Part shown: in pieces, positions 1-7,515 of the stretch
Layout of the letters: each line of letters begins with the position of its first letter
How positions within the stretch are numbered: position 1 is the stretch's first letter
NCBI GenBank assembly: GCA_963640685.1
Contig: CAVIAA010000003.1
Coordinates: 1-64,000, forward strand
Source: SFEL01 sp963640685
Lineage (GTDB): Bacteria; Bacillota; Clostridia; Christensenellales; CAG-138
Direction of reading: 5' to 3'
Length of the DNA stretch: 64,000 nt
The notes under the pieces: model-generated
What the model saw: the letters and a program-made list of their open reading frames with translations, nothing else
Database searches by the model: none
What the model was told of the DNA's origin: nothing
Translations under genes and position numbers: made by a program

Positions 1-21
1 TCTCGCTCTCCGTCTTGCATT

Positions 22-537
22 TCAGATCATCGTCTGCATCCGACAGGCGAATATGCTCTGAATGTTAAGCGGTATTTTTACAATACGCCTATCGAATGCT
101 TCCATTTGGCTTAACTGTTCATAGAAAGCCAACTGCTCATTCTCTGCATCTTTTTCAGCTTCTAATCGTGAAATCTTTTCCGATACTTTCTGAAACTCCA
201 ACGTAGCCATCTTGCGCTTAGCAACCAGCAAATCCATGCTATCCGACAAGCCAAGGATGTTATCTTCTGTAACGGCTATTTGTGTTCCGTCTGGCGCAAC
301 CACAACAAGTTTCATATCTGAAACAAATTGACGGAATTTTTTATTTCCAGACAGTGAGGCATCAATTCTCTTGATTTCGCGTTTAAGTTTGTTCTGCACG
401 ATTCTTAACGAATTTATTTCTGCGCTTGATTGCTCGTCATAATCTTCGCAAGCGATATTTCCAACACTTTCTTCAACAGATTCTCTATAATCCTCGATTG
501 CGTCATCATGGCGCCGGATATGGTCAGGCCTTACCAA
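22..537 (-). CDS. Hypothetical coiled-coil protein, possibly truncated at its start
   Basis: Open frame of 171 residues, not recognised. The middle and C-terminal parts are charged and heptad-like (two helical stretches around residues 45-65 and 105-145), suggesting a coiled coil of the type found at the ends of mobilisation or recombination proteins, but there is no domain motif to prove it. The only available start is TTG at 537, with no ribosome binding site, and the frame is open only back to a stop at 565-567. The start overlaps head to head with the plus-strand gene at 508. Both features suggest that the gene lost its original 5' end at a recombination junction. Confidence 0.4.
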   Translation of the reverse strand: MVRPDHIRRHDDAIEDYRESVEESVGNIACEDYDEQSSAEINSLRIVQNKLKREIKRIDASLSGNKKFRQFVSDMKLVVVAPDGTQIAVTEDNILGLSDSMDLLVAKRKMATLEFQKVSEKISRLEAEKDAENEQLAFYEQLSQMEAFDRRIVKIPLNIQSIFACRMQTMI

Positions 538-774
538 ACCTATCGGATTCCGGTTGTCTGGGAATCATGGGGTGTTCTGAGCATAGACGCCGGTTCTCTT
601 GAACAAGCGGCAGCCCTTGCGTTGGATTCCGAGATGCCTCTGCCCGATCAAAAGGAATATGTGGACGAGAGCATTCGTGTTGATTGGGAGAGCGTTGGCG
701 GATGTAATGCTCCTATGCCGGATGATTCGGCGGATATGCTCTGCGTCCGAGGTCATCTCGGACAATCAGAGTGA
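508..774 (+). CDS. Small DpnD/PcfM-like protein of unknown function
   Basis: About 88 residues from ATG 508 (or 84 from ATG 520). The N-terminal half reads as a short strand, a WxxWG-type segment, an SLEQA helix start and an LP....YVDES ending. This resembles the DpnD/PcfM-like small proteins common on Firmicutes mobile elements; the family call is from pattern memory and is moderate. Neither start has a clear ribosome binding site, and the 5' end overlaps the minus-strand frame at 22-537, so the start may have been replaced by recombination. The last 25 residues look less constrained. Function is unknown. Confidence 0.4.
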   Translation: MAPDMVRPYQTYRIPVVWESWGVLSIDAGSLEQAAALALDSEMPLPDQKEYVDESIRVDWESVGGCNAPMPDDSADMLCVRGHLGQSE

Positions 775-880
775 ACAACGCAAGAACAATATAGTTAAGA
801 AGCGGCCTGATCGCAGGTAACTTTTTTTGTGGAGTCTCCGTATAGTTCAAACAAGCAGCGGATAACATATTAACTAATAC

Positions 881-909
881 TTGATTATGTCGCTGATATG
901 GGTTAAAAT
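881..909 (+). promoter_or_regulatory. Predicted sigma-A promoter of hipBA
   Basis: TTGATT at 881-886 and TAAAAT at 904-909 are separated by 17 bases and sit just upstream of the hipB ribosome binding site (AAGGAG near 919). The surrounding bases are AT-rich with repeated ATTA/TAAT pieces that could serve as a HipB operator. Confidence 0.6.
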
Positions 910-932
910 ATTAGCTGTAAGGAGATGACACC

Positions 933-1196
933 ATGAAAACGCCGAAGGAACTGAGCCTACTGATTGCAGCGAATGTGCGAAAACGCAGGAAGGGGCAGAA
1001 GCTATCCATGCAGGATCTTTCAGACAAATCCGGCGTCAGCTACGGGTCTATCAAACGGTTTGAAAGCATCGGTGAGATCTCTCTGACCTCGCTGCTGAAA
1101 ATCGCTGTTGTGTTGGATTGTGCGGACGGCTTCGAGCAGCTGTTCGCGGAAACGGAAATACGCTCGATACAGGAGATCATAGATGGAAAGGTATAA
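933..1196 (+). CDS. hipB: HipB-like XRE-family antitoxin
   Basis: An 87-residue helix-turn-helix protein of the XRE/Cro type; the HTH lies at about residues 12-65 with the motif LSDKSGVSYGSIKRFE. It starts at ATG 933 after a good AAGGAGATGAC site. The gene overlaps the start of the downstream hipA by 14 bases, so the two are translationally coupled. In this family HipB binds and neutralises the HipA kinase and represses the shared promoter. Its place near the integrase suggests that it stabilises the element. Confidence 0.8.
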   Translation: MKTPKELSLLIAANVRKRRKGQKLSMQDLSDKSGVSYGSIKRFESIGEISLTSLLKIAVVLDCADGFEQLFAETEIRSIQEIIDGKV

Positions 1197-2322
1197 GGTA
1201 TTGGAAGCGTTCATTGGCGAGCGAAAGGTCGGAACATTGGCGCTGTACAAGGGGCGTCTTGTGGCATTTGAATACAATGAAGGCTGGCTGCGTGAAGGCT
1301 TTTCCATTAGCCCTTTCAGCCTGCCCCTGCAAAAGAAGGTGTTCATCCCGAAACCCGACCCTTTCGACGGGCTGTTCGGCGCCTTTGCCGACAGCCTTCC
1401 CGATGGCTGGGGCCGGCTTCTCGTAGACAGGATGCTCAACCGTGAGCATGTTGACCCGCATGAGGTGGATATGCTGAACCGGCTGGCCATCGTAGGCGAT
1501 TCCGGTATGGGTGCGCTTACATACCTGCCTGTGCATCAGTGGAAAACGGAGCAAGCGCAAATAGATTATGACCGCATGGCGGAGGAATGCCGAAAGGTAT
1601 TGGAGTCCGAATACTCAAACGACTTGGATATGCTGTTCCGGCTCGGCGGTTCATCCGGCGGCGCGCGGCCCAAAATACTGACCAAGATAGACGGCGAGGA
1701 TTGGATCGTCAAATTCCCCGCGTCTATTGACAGGCGTGATGCGGGGCTCATAGAATACCGCTATTGTGAGTGCGCAAGAAAATGCGGTCTGGAAGTGGCT
1801 GAAACCAGGTTGTTTCCATCCGCAAGATGTGAGGGATACTTTGGCACAAAGCGCTTCGACCGTATAAAGCGGCCGGATAGCACAATAAGGCGCGTCCACA
1901 TGCTGTCCGTATCCGCGCTGCTGGAAACCTCGCATCGCATACCGAACCTCGATTATAGAACGCTCATGACGCTGACGCTGGAGATGACAAAGGATTACTC
2001 CGAAGTGGAAAAGATGTATCGGCTCATGTGCTTCAACGTGTATGCGCATAATCGGGACGACCACTCCAAAAACTTCACCTTCTTATATGACGAGGACCGG
2101 CAGGCGTGGAAGCTTTCTCCGGCATACGACCTAACTTACAGCAATTCGCTGGGCGGCGAGCACGCCACCAGCGTAAACGGCAATGGCCGCGATCCGTCCA
2201 GAAAGGATATTCTCGCCATAGCGGAGCACATTGGCATTGCAAAGACGAAAGCGAAGCAGATCGCCGATCAGGTCGAAGCTGCCGTTGCGGACGTACTCGG
2301 CAATGTCAGCCAATACAGGTGA
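1183..2322 (+). CDS. hipA: HipA-like serine/threonine kinase toxin
   Basis: 379 residues, close to a full-length HipA. The N-terminal HipA_N region (about 1-115) is followed by the kinase core. The glycine loop GGSSGGARPK is at 155-164, the ATP lysine is in VKFPA at 177, the catalytic DxHxKN motif (D292, N297) lies in HNRDDHSKN, and the metal-binding aspartate is in PAYD at 316. E. coli HipA phosphorylates glutamyl-tRNA synthetase and induces dormancy; the target here is not known. All key residues are present, so the toxin should be active. It starts inside the 3' end of hipB. Confidence 0.88.
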   Translation: MERYKVLEAFIGERKVGTLALYKGRLVAFEYNEGWLREGFSISPFSLPLQKKVFIPKPDPFDGLFGAFADSLPDGWGRLLVDRMLNREHVDPHEVDMLNRLAIVGDSGMGALTYLPVHQWKTEQAQIDYDRMAEECRKVLESEYSNDLDMLFRLGGSSGGARPKILTKIDGEDWIVKFPASIDRRDAGLIEYRYCECARKCGLEVAETRLFPSARCEGYFGTKRFDRIKRPDSTIRRVHMLSVSALLETSHRIPNLDYRTLMTLTLEMTKDYSEVEKMYRLMCFNVYAHNRDDHSKNFTFLYDEDRQAWKLSPAYDLTYSNSLGGEHATSVNGNGRDPSRKDILAIAEHIGIAKTKAKQIADQVEAAVADVLGNVSQYR

Positions 2323-2339
2323 TCGAATAGGAGAAACGG

Positions 2340-2534
2340 ATGAACGGACAGAACAGAGCCGATGTGAAGGTCGGCGCGCGGGTCAAAATCGTGCTGAAGG
2401 CAGACCAACGCACGGGTAAGCTGACTGAGGGCGTTGTAGAGCGGTTGCTCACAAAGAGCAGCTTCCACCCGCATGGTATCAAGGTCATGCTGACGGACGG
2501 CCAGATTGGCCGGGTGCGGGAGATTATTGAGTAG
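2340..2534 (+). CDS. ywbE: YwbE family protein
   Basis: A 64-residue protein that begins with MNGQNRADVKVG and contains DQRTGKLTEG and SSFHPHGIKV. This is the signature of the YwbE (DUF2196) family, whose members are 60-70 residues long and have no established function. It starts at ATG 2340 after a TAGGAG site, 17 bases downstream of hipA, and probably shares its transcript. Finding it between a toxin gene and an integrase is unusual, because it is normally a stand-alone chromosomal gene. Confidence 0.85.
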   Translation: MNGQNRADVKVGARVKIVLKADQRTGKLTEGVVERLLTKSSFHPHGIKVMLTDGQIGRVREIIE

Positions 2535-2553
2535 AAGCCGAGCAAGGCTTGCA

Positions 2554-2582
2554 TTGACGGATGAAAACGGCGATGGTATAAT
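2554..2582 (+). promoter_or_regulatory. Near-consensus sigma-A promoter between ywbE and the integrase
   Basis: TTGACG at 2554-2559 and TATAAT at 2577-2582 with a 17-base spacer make one of the best promoters in the window. Transcription would start near 2589, just before a terminator-like hairpin at 2640-2676 and the integrase start at 2781. Confidence 0.75.
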
Positions 2583-2588
2583 GCTTGT

Positions 2589-2676
2589 GTAAAGTATCCA
2601 AGCCATTCCGCTGGAAAGGCACAGTTTCCAAGTATCATCAGCGTCCATGGGCATATTGCCTCTGGGCGCTTTTTTT
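2589..2676 (+). ncRNA. Candidate short RNA or attenuated leader upstream of the integrase
   Basis: A transcript from the strong promoter at 2554-2582 would run about 88 bases and end at a hairpin with the T-run at 2670-2675. No open frame with a ribosome binding site is visible in it. It could be a small RNA, or a leader that limits read-through into the integrase gene. The existence of the transcript is inferred from promoter and terminator only. Confidence 0.4.
2640..2676 (+). terminator. Intrinsic terminator or attenuator before the integrase
   Basis: A seven-base-pair stem (AGCGTCC at 2640-2646 with GGGCGCT at 2664-2670, one G-T pair) is followed directly by a run of Ts. It lies about 105 bases upstream of the integrase start. 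Confidence 0.6.
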
Positions 2677-2780
2677 GTTCCAGCTCACCCTATCATTGAG
2701 CATAAGCAGGACTCCAACAGGAGGCCTGCCTTTTGCATATCATGGCGGGTTCACCGCCGAAATACGAAAGGAGAACCACA

Positions 2781-4280
2781 ATGCAACCTTGTTTGGACGA
2801 TTTCAACACGACCTTCGACGACTACGCCGCAATGCAGACCTATCATGCCCGGCAGACCCGCGAAAGCAGGTGGGCGCGCAGGACGGTATCCGGCTTGCAC
2901 ATCGAGCCATTGGACGAGGCCTCGCCGTTGTACACTGACGACAAAGCCTTCGCCCCGGACGTATCGCAGGTGGCCGTCAGCGACACGGCAAGGAACCTTG
3001 GCCTTGCGCTGCTGACAGAGGACGGGTATACACAGAACAAGGGAACCTTCATTATTCCCAAGAAGACTACTGTAAAAGATTTCCTTAGCGATTTCGTATC
3101 GCTTTATGGAGAAAGGAAATGGGGCGTATCTGCTTATGCCACTAACACGCGATTGATTGAAAACTATATCAATCCCGCTATTGGCGACATGCAGATGCAG
3201 GCTGTAACCACGATCGTCGTAGACCGGTTTTACAAGCAGCTCGAAAGAACAAAGCCGGTAGAGTGCAATGGCCGAAAACCCAGAACCGAGAAACTGACTC
3301 CGGCGAACATTGAAAAGATCCATAAACTGATCCGTTGTGCCTTTGATCAGGCAGTGCGCTGGGAAGTGATCGGCCGCAACCCGTTTTCTGGGGCGCTCAT
3401 TCCGAAGCACGTTGCGAAGAAAAGAGCAATGTGGACAATACAGACGATTGTAAAAGCAATGGACGAATGCACTGACGCAAAGCTATACCTTGCAATGAAT
3501 CTTGCTTTTGCTTGTTCAATGCGTGAGGGTGAAATACTGGGGCTGCAATGGGACAGAGTGCATATCAGCGATGCCGACATAGCAAATGATGACGCGCATC
3601 TCTATGTCGATTGCGAACTTGCCCGGGTAAATAAGCAAGCGATGGAGAAGTTGGAGGATAAGGGCATTCTGTTTAAGTTCCCGTCAATAATGTCTAACTG
3701 CAGGAGTACGGTTCTGGTTCTAAAGGTCCCAAAGACCGAAAGCAGTGTGAGAAAAATATGGATTCCCAAGACGTTGGCCTATATCCTCCGTGAATGGAAA
3801 AAATCACAGGATAACCTGAAGGAAATGCTGGGAGAGGAGTTCATTGACTACAATCTCGTGATCACACTGCCCAATGGACGTCCATGCGAGGGAAAGTTGA
3901 TCGAGGAGAGCTTTGTCCGTCTCAAGAAAAGCGCAGGTTTGCCGGATGTAGTCTTTCATTCACTCCGAAAGTCGAGCACAACATACAAACTCAAGTTGAA
4001 CCACGGCGACATCAAGGCTACCCAAGGCGATACGGGGCATGCGCAGGCCGACATGGTTACGGAGGTCTATGCGGAAATACTTGATGAAGACCGTAAGGTA
4101 AACGCACAGAAGTTTGAGTCCATGTTTTATGCCAACCCCGACTTGCGCAATGTCGCGCCGCCGCAGGAAACGACGCCCGGATTGGATCTTGCCGGATTGA
4201 TCGATCAGCTTCAGAAGTCACCCGAATTGGCCAATGCGCTGGCTAGAATCATCACTTTGCCTAACGCAACAGCAAAATGA
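2781..4280 (+). CDS. int: Tyrosine recombinase (integrase)
   Basis: 499 residues from ATG 2781, chosen because AAAGGAGAA precedes it. It carries an SAM-like core-binding domain (about 95-205) and a phage-integrase catalytic domain (about 215-440). The catalytic residues can be read: Arg248 in MREGEILGLQW, His393-x-x-Arg396 in HSLRKS, His420 in DTGH and nucleophile Tyr430. The first 90 residues form an extra N-terminal part, perhaps an arm-binding domain. The 3' end faces the tRNA-Arg gene 170 bases away, as expected for an enzyme that integrates its element there. The gene appears intact. Confidence 0.92.
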   Translation: MQPCLDDFNTTFDDYAAMQTYHARQTRESRWARRTVSGLHIEPLDEASPLYTDDKAFAPDVSQVAVSDTARNLGLALLTEDGYTQNKGTFIIPKKTTVKDFLSDFVSLYGERKWGVSAYATNTRLIENYINPAIGDMQMQAVTTIVVDRFYKQLERTKPVECNGRKPRTEKLTPANIEKIHKLIRCAFDQAVRWEVIGRNPFSGALIPKHVAKKRAMWTIQTIVKAMDECTDAKLYLAMNLAFACSMREGEILGLQWDRVHISDADIANDDAHLYVDCELARVNKQAMEKLEDKGILFKFPSIMSNCRSTVLVLKVPKTESSVRKIWIPKTLAYILREWKKSQDNLKEMLGEEFIDYNLVITLPNGRPCEGKLIEESFVRLKKSAGLPDVVFHSLRKSSTTYKLKLNHGDIKATQGDTGHAQADMVTEVYAEILDEDRKVNAQKFESMFYANPDLRNVAPPQETTPGLDLAGLIDQLQKSPELANALARIITLPNATAK

Positions 4281-4285
4281 TGCTT

Positions 4286-4346
4286 ATTAGCAGGTTTTCA
4301 AAATCTATTAGCAAATTGCTCAAAACGGTTCGTTTCCCGATTAGCA
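4286..4346 (+). repeat. Three ATTAGCA direct repeats, candidate integrase arm sites
   Basis: ATTAGCA occurs at 4286-4292, 4307-4313 and 4340-4346, all in the same orientation, between the integrase stop codon and the tRNA. Short direct repeats beside the core site are typical of arm-type binding sites for tyrosine recombinases. Spacing is 21 and 33 bases, two and three helical turns. Confidence 0.5.
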
Positions 4347-4412
4347 GTTTTTTCGGCGAGAGAACTGTGGGCAAGAACAAGATGACAAATGGGTGAGCGA
4401 AATGTCAAAAAG

Positions 4413-4450
4413 AAAAAACCACCAAATATTCAAGGAAATTCGGTGGTTTT
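4413..4450 (-). terminator. Terminator of the tRNA-Arg gene
   Basis: AAAACCACC at 4415-4423 pairs with GGTGGTTTT at 4442-4450 in a nine-base-pair stem. On the minus strand the stem begins at the encoded CCA end of the tRNA and ends in a T-run. It can also serve the integrase transcript on the plus strand. Confidence 0.7.
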
Positions 4451-4526
4451 GGCGTCCCCGGCGCGGCTCGAACGCGCGGCCTTTCGCTTAGGAGGCGAAC
4501 GCTCTATCCTACTGAGCTACGGAGAC
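4450..4526 (-). tRNA. tRNA-Arg (anticodon CCT)
   Basis: All four arms fold. The acceptor GTCTCCG (4526-4520) pairs with CGGGGAC (4460-4454, one G-T pair). The D arm has GCTC/GAGC, the anticodon arm TTCGC/GCGAA encloses CTCCTAA with anticodon CCT, and the T arm has GCGCG-TTCGAGC-CGCGC. A discriminator G and an encoded CCA end the gene. It reads AGG codons. It is the intact copy of three tRNA-like stretches and lies nearest the integrase. Confidence 0.93.
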
Positions 4527-4577
4527 ATGTATTGATTTTCCAAAGTTTCAGCCCGTTTGGTTTCCGGTCACCTCACA

Positions 4578-4617
4578 CTTAGGAGGCGTGCGCTCTATCC
4601 TGCTGAGCTAATGGCGC
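4578..4617 (-). pseudogene. Partial tRNA-Arg copy (5' half, anticodon CCT)
   Basis: The minus strand repeats the D arm and anticodon arm of the neighbouring tRNA-Arg, with a different acceptor strand (GCGCCAT) and anticodon stem CACGC/GTGTG. No T arm or matching 3' acceptor follows, so it is unlikely to be a working tRNA. It is best read as an old attachment-site scar. Confidence 0.6.
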
Positions 4618-4660
4618 TTGTGTAAAACCGAGGGGCTCAAGGCGAGTGTACGTCCTCCGC

Positions 4661-4700
4661 CTTAGGAGGCGAACGCTCTATCCTGCTGAGCTACGGAGAC
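4661..4700 (-). pseudogene. Partial tRNA-Arg copy (true 5' half, broken anticodon stem)
   Basis: From 4700 the minus strand matches the intact tRNA-Arg through acceptor (GTCTCCG), D arm and anticodon loop, with one base change in the D loop. Identity stops just after CTCCTAAG, where the anticodon stem can no longer pair. The point of divergence marks a probable crossover site in the anticodon region. This copy may keep the original host tRNA 5' half. Confidence 0.65.
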
Positions 4701-4794
4701 ACACATAACATTTATATTATATTCGCGCAGAGGCGTTTTGTCAATTGTATGTTGCGGCGGCACAAAGGCAAGTTTGTATAAAAAATATCCCTTG

Positions 4795-4823
4795 TTGACA
4801 TAAGGTGCGCTTAGCGTTAGGAT
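4795..4823 (+). promoter_or_regulatory. Possible promoter of the gene at 4900
   Basis: TTGACA at 4795-4800 and TAGGAT at 4818-4823 are 17 bases apart. The -10 box is imperfect. A leader of about 70 bases would precede the gene. Confidence 0.45.
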
Positions 4824-4899
4824 AATAGTGTCAACTCTGAATTATAGCTTGTCGGCTTGCCGATAATAACAATAAACCAATTTATTATCAGGAGGAAAT

Positions 4900-5367
4900 A
4901 TGGATTACCCAAAGACAGGCACCGAAACCTACGTCAGCTTCTCTATTTCCAACACCATGCTGGAAGGCCTCGGCAAAAGCACCATAACCCGCGAACCGGT
5001 ATCGGCGGACTACCTTAAGGACCTTTTTGCAAAGCACGGCGTAATCGTCTCCATAAGGCCGGAGCAGCAGCCCCTTCTCCGCCGGGTAAACGAGCTGTAC
5101 GACCTTGGGCTGGAGATTCCCGAAAGCCTCAAGATAATCCAGCTTTCGGAGCAGCACAGGCGGCTGGTCGTCATAACCGCGCAGGGGCTTCAGCGCAAGC
5201 ACGGCGCGCTGCTGCCCAGCTATACCGACGAGGAGCTGCAAGAGGCCACCTTCGGCTTCGATAAGTTCTATGTGCAGACCCGCCATTACGACGAGCTTGT
5301 TAAGGAGAACGAGGAGCTTCGCAAGAATCTCGATGCCGAGATCGCCTGGCGCACCCGCGACGATTGA
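4900..5367 (+). CDS. Hypothetical protein, 155 residues
   Basis: Not recognised. It starts at ATG 4900 with an excellent AGGAGG site and has its own terminator, so it is a real single-gene unit. The protein is soluble and acidic with no signal peptide or membrane segment. The N-terminal half is mixed, and the last 25 residues (DELVKENEELRKNLDAEI) form a short leucine-zipper-like helix, which suggests dimerisation. It is the first gene beyond the tRNA attachment region and is probably host chromosome. Confidence 0.75.
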   Translation: MDYPKTGTETYVSFSISNTMLEGLGKSTITREPVSADYLKDLFAKHGVIVSIRPEQQPLLRRVNELYDLGLEIPESLKIIQLSEQHRRLVVITAQGLQRKHGALLPSYTDEELQEATFGFDKFYVQTRHYDELVKENEELRKNLDAEIAWRTRDD

Positions 5368-5398
5368 TGACCCGACTTATATCCCTTGCTTCATTTCG

Positions 5399-5424
5399 GG
5401 GGCGGTGCTGCCGTCCCTTTTTTG
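5399..5424 (+). terminator. Terminator of the gene at 4900
   Basis: Stem GGGGCGG (5399-5405) with CCGTCCC (5411-5417), followed by six Ts. Confidence 0.8.
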
Positions 5425-5434
5425 TGCCCTGATA

Positions 5435-5462
5435 TAAAAAAGAGCCGCCCGTTTGGGCAGCC
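5435..5462 (-). terminator. Terminator of the TauE/SafE gene
   Basis: On the minus strand GCTGCCC pairs with GGGCGGC around an AAAC loop and is followed by a T-rich run. It lies just downstream of the stop codon at 5487. Confidence 0.8.
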
Positions 5463-5486
5463 CTTTGATTCAAGCCATATTGCTTA

Positions 5487-6383
5487 TTACGCCTGCTTTG
5501 CCTTGAGGTCCTTTGCGCGGTCGCGGAACATGGTGTAAGCGGTCCACAGCATGACTACGCTGATGACGTAAATCAGAGCCTTCATGGGCATGCTGGTGAT
5601 TATCTTCCATGCGATGAATACGCCGATGCAGCCGCCGATCATGTTGCCGATGGTCGCTACTACGTCGTAGCGGCTCTTCTTGATGAACACAATGGAGTTA
5701 GCGGGCATGAGCAGAGCGCAGGAACCCATGAATACGGGGAAGCAGGTGGTTGCGGAGCAGCCGAGCAGCAGGCAGGTCGCCATGCAGGGTGCATACAGGC
5801 CGAAGCCGATATCCATACAGGCACCCCAGAGGAAGTTCAGGCCAACGGCGAGCCAGAACTGCCATGCAGCAGGGGTGAAGCCGTTCAGAGTGCCGATGGT
5901 GCCGAAGGGGCCGACGCCGGCGTTCTTGCAGGCAAGTATGATGCCGGTGCCGAGCATTGCGAGGCCAACGGCAACACGGATCTTGTTAACGTCCCACTTG
6001 GTAACTATCTCGGCCATTACATAGGCGCCGATCATGGCGGCTACGCACATGGATACGAGGAATATGGGCTCGCAGTCAACGGTGTTGGTGAAGATCAGAG
6101 CCTCAAAGATAACGGGGAAGGTATCGCCGACGTTCAGGGTGCCGGGGATGTTGATATCGTCCACGTTCTTAAAGGTCTTGTACATGAAGGTGGAGGGTGC
6201 GAAAGAGCCGCAGCCGAGGGTATCGAGGAAGTTTGCCAGGATACCTACGAACATGCCCTGTGCCCAGAGCTTGCCGCCCGCCTTGGAACATTCGCCCTTG
6301 TGGTTCTTGTTTACGTCAACGATGAGGTCAACAGCGATGCCTACGAAGCATACTGCCAGAACGATTTGAAGTGCCAGTACCAT
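5487..6383 (-). CDS. TauE/SafE family sulfite/organosulfur permease
   Basis: 298 residues with about eight hydrophobic segments and two inverted halves, each with a glycine-rich segment (for example FLDTLGCGSFAPST and LNFLWGACMDIGFG). This is the pattern of the TauE/SafE (TSUP) family, which exports or imports sulfite, sulfonates or other small organic anions. The substrate is not fixed by sequence. It starts at ATG 6383 with GGAGG upstream, is a single-gene unit with its own promoter and terminator, and is divergent from an XRE regulator. Codon choice is strongly biased to C- and G-ending codons, suggesting high expression. Confidence 0.85.
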   Translation of the reverse strand: MVLALQIVLAVCFVGIAVDLIVDVNKNHKGECSKAGGKLWAQGMFVGILANFLDTLGCGSFAPSTFMYKTFKNVDDINIPGTLNVGDTFPVIFEALIFTNTVDCEPIFLVSMCVAAMIGAYVMAEIVTKWDVNKIRVAVGLAMLGTGIILACKNAGVGPFGTIGTLNGFTPAAWQFWLAVGLNFLWGACMDIGFGLYAPCMATCLLLGCSATTCFPVFMGSCALLMPANSIVFIKKSRYDVVATIGNMIGGCIGVFIAWKIITSMPMKALIYVISVVMLWTAYTMFRDRAKDLKAKQA

Positions 6384-6515
6384 TCAGAAATTCCTCCGTG
6401 TTTAATATAGATTATTTAGTCCCTGCGCTGCCTTTGTCTCTTTTCGGCTCAGCTCGCAGCATTTCCCCTATGCAGCGGGCATCTTACCGTAAATTCTCCG
6501 GCAGAGCATGATTGA

Positions 6516-6544
6516 ATTTTAACGAGATTGTGAAATTTCGTCAA
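6516..6544 (-). promoter_or_regulatory. Predicted promoter of the TauE/SafE gene
   Basis: On the minus strand TTGACG (6544-6539) and TAAAAT (6521-6516) have a 17-base spacer. The leader would be about 130 bases. The rest of 6384-6786 is AT-rich and holds no gene. Confidence 0.6.
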
Positions 6545-6695
6545 TTTTACTGTGATATCATATCGGGAAGAAAGTCCGCCGTAAACTTTCGCTAAAATAA
6601 AATTACTCGGCGATATCGCGATTATGCCCGACGTGCATCCCGCTTATTTTGCCGCAATCACGATTTTTTCTGATTTTTACGGAAGCAGATGTCTG

Positions 6696-6724
6696 TTTAC
6701 AAATCCTCTCCGCTCCGTTAAAAT
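6696..6724 (+). promoter_or_regulatory. Predicted promoter of the XRE regulator
   Basis: TTTACA (6696-6701) and TAAAAT (6719-6724), 17-base spacer, about 60 bases upstream of the GTG start. Confidence 0.6.
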
Positions 6725-6786
6725 CTATTTGGCTGCTTTATGCGCCGCAGTATTTATTGTTAAACTAAAAGGAGAAACCAACAACA

Positions 6787-7515
6787 GTGGAGGATCCACG
6801 CAGCACGCTGTACGACCACGTCGGCAGCAGAATACGCTTCTATCGCAAGCTGAAGAATATGACGCAGGATCAGCTCGCAGCGGCGATACACAAGAGCGAA
6901 TCGACCCTGTCGAAATACGAAAGCGGGCAGATATCCATAGACATCGGCGCGCTTTATGATATCGCATCCGCGCTCGGAACGGATATGTCCCAGTTCGTAG
7001 ACTATGCTGTGCCAAAGGAAGCTGCGCGCCTGCCTGTTTCCAACCCCTTCAGCAACAGCGACGCGCTCTATATGTACTATTACGACGGTAGGCTGAAGCA
7101 GGTCACAAAGACCCTGCTGACGCTTCAAAACGATCAGGCGCAGCTCAACGAGATACCCTGCCGCTGCTATATGCACCTTGCCTCCTTTGCAGAGCCGGAG
7201 AAAGCGAAGTTTTTTTACACCGGAACCATGAATCATTTTGATCTGGTATCCTACGCCGTGCTCATGGATCAATCCAACCCGATAGACAGGCTAAACCTCT
7301 GCATACTCAACGCCTTCCACAACAGGGAAACCTGGGGGTTTATGACGGCTATATCCTACAACCCGCTTACCCCGTTTATGGTGAAATTCCTGCTCTCCTC
7401 AAGGCAGATACCTGATGCGCGGGTAACCCCCTCTGCGCTCGCCTTCACCAAGGACGAGCTGAAGATGATAAAGGACCTGAACATGGTTCTATTAAACACA
7501 AAAGGCCTCCTGTAA
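6787..7515 (+). CDS. XRE-family transcriptional regulator
   Basis: 242 residues from GTG 6787, preceded by AAGGAG at a rather long spacing. An XRE helix-turn-helix occupies about residues 10-70 (MTQDQLAAAIHKSESTLSKYESG). The C-terminal 160 residues are mostly helical and match no domain I can name; they may sense a ligand. The gene is divergent from the TauE/SafE permease and convergent with the phosphate genes, so the permease is the most likely target. Its stop codon lies within its own terminator hairpin. Confidence 0.8.
   Translation: MEDPRSTLYDHVGSRIRFYRKLKNMTQDQLAAAIHKSESTLSKYESGQISIDIGALYDIASALGTDMSQFVDYAVPKEAARLPVSNPFSNSDALYMYYYDGRLKQVTKTLLTLQNDQAQLNEIPCRCYMHLASFAEPEKAKFFYTGTMNHFDLVSYAVLMDQSNPIDRLNLCILNAFHNRETWGFMTAISYNPLTPFMVKFLLSSRQIPDARVTPSALAFTKDELKMIKDLNMVLLNTKGLL

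Larger units (their letters stand above)
1..4450. mobile_element. End of an integrated element next to tRNA-Arg, continuing left of the window
   Basis: The stretch carries a tyrosine integrase whose 3' end points at a tRNA-Arg(CCT) gene, repeated tRNA 5' halves just beyond it, a hipBA toxin-antitoxin pair and small genes of unknown role. This is the usual layout at the integrase end of an integrative element or prophage inserted in a tRNA gene. No structural phage or conjugation gene is visible, so the element type is open. The other end is outside the window. Confidence 0.65.

Noticed and set aside
4578..4700. Second and third tRNA-Arg copies as working tRNA genes
   Set aside because: The T arms and 3' acceptor strands are absent, and the third copy has a broken anticodon stem.
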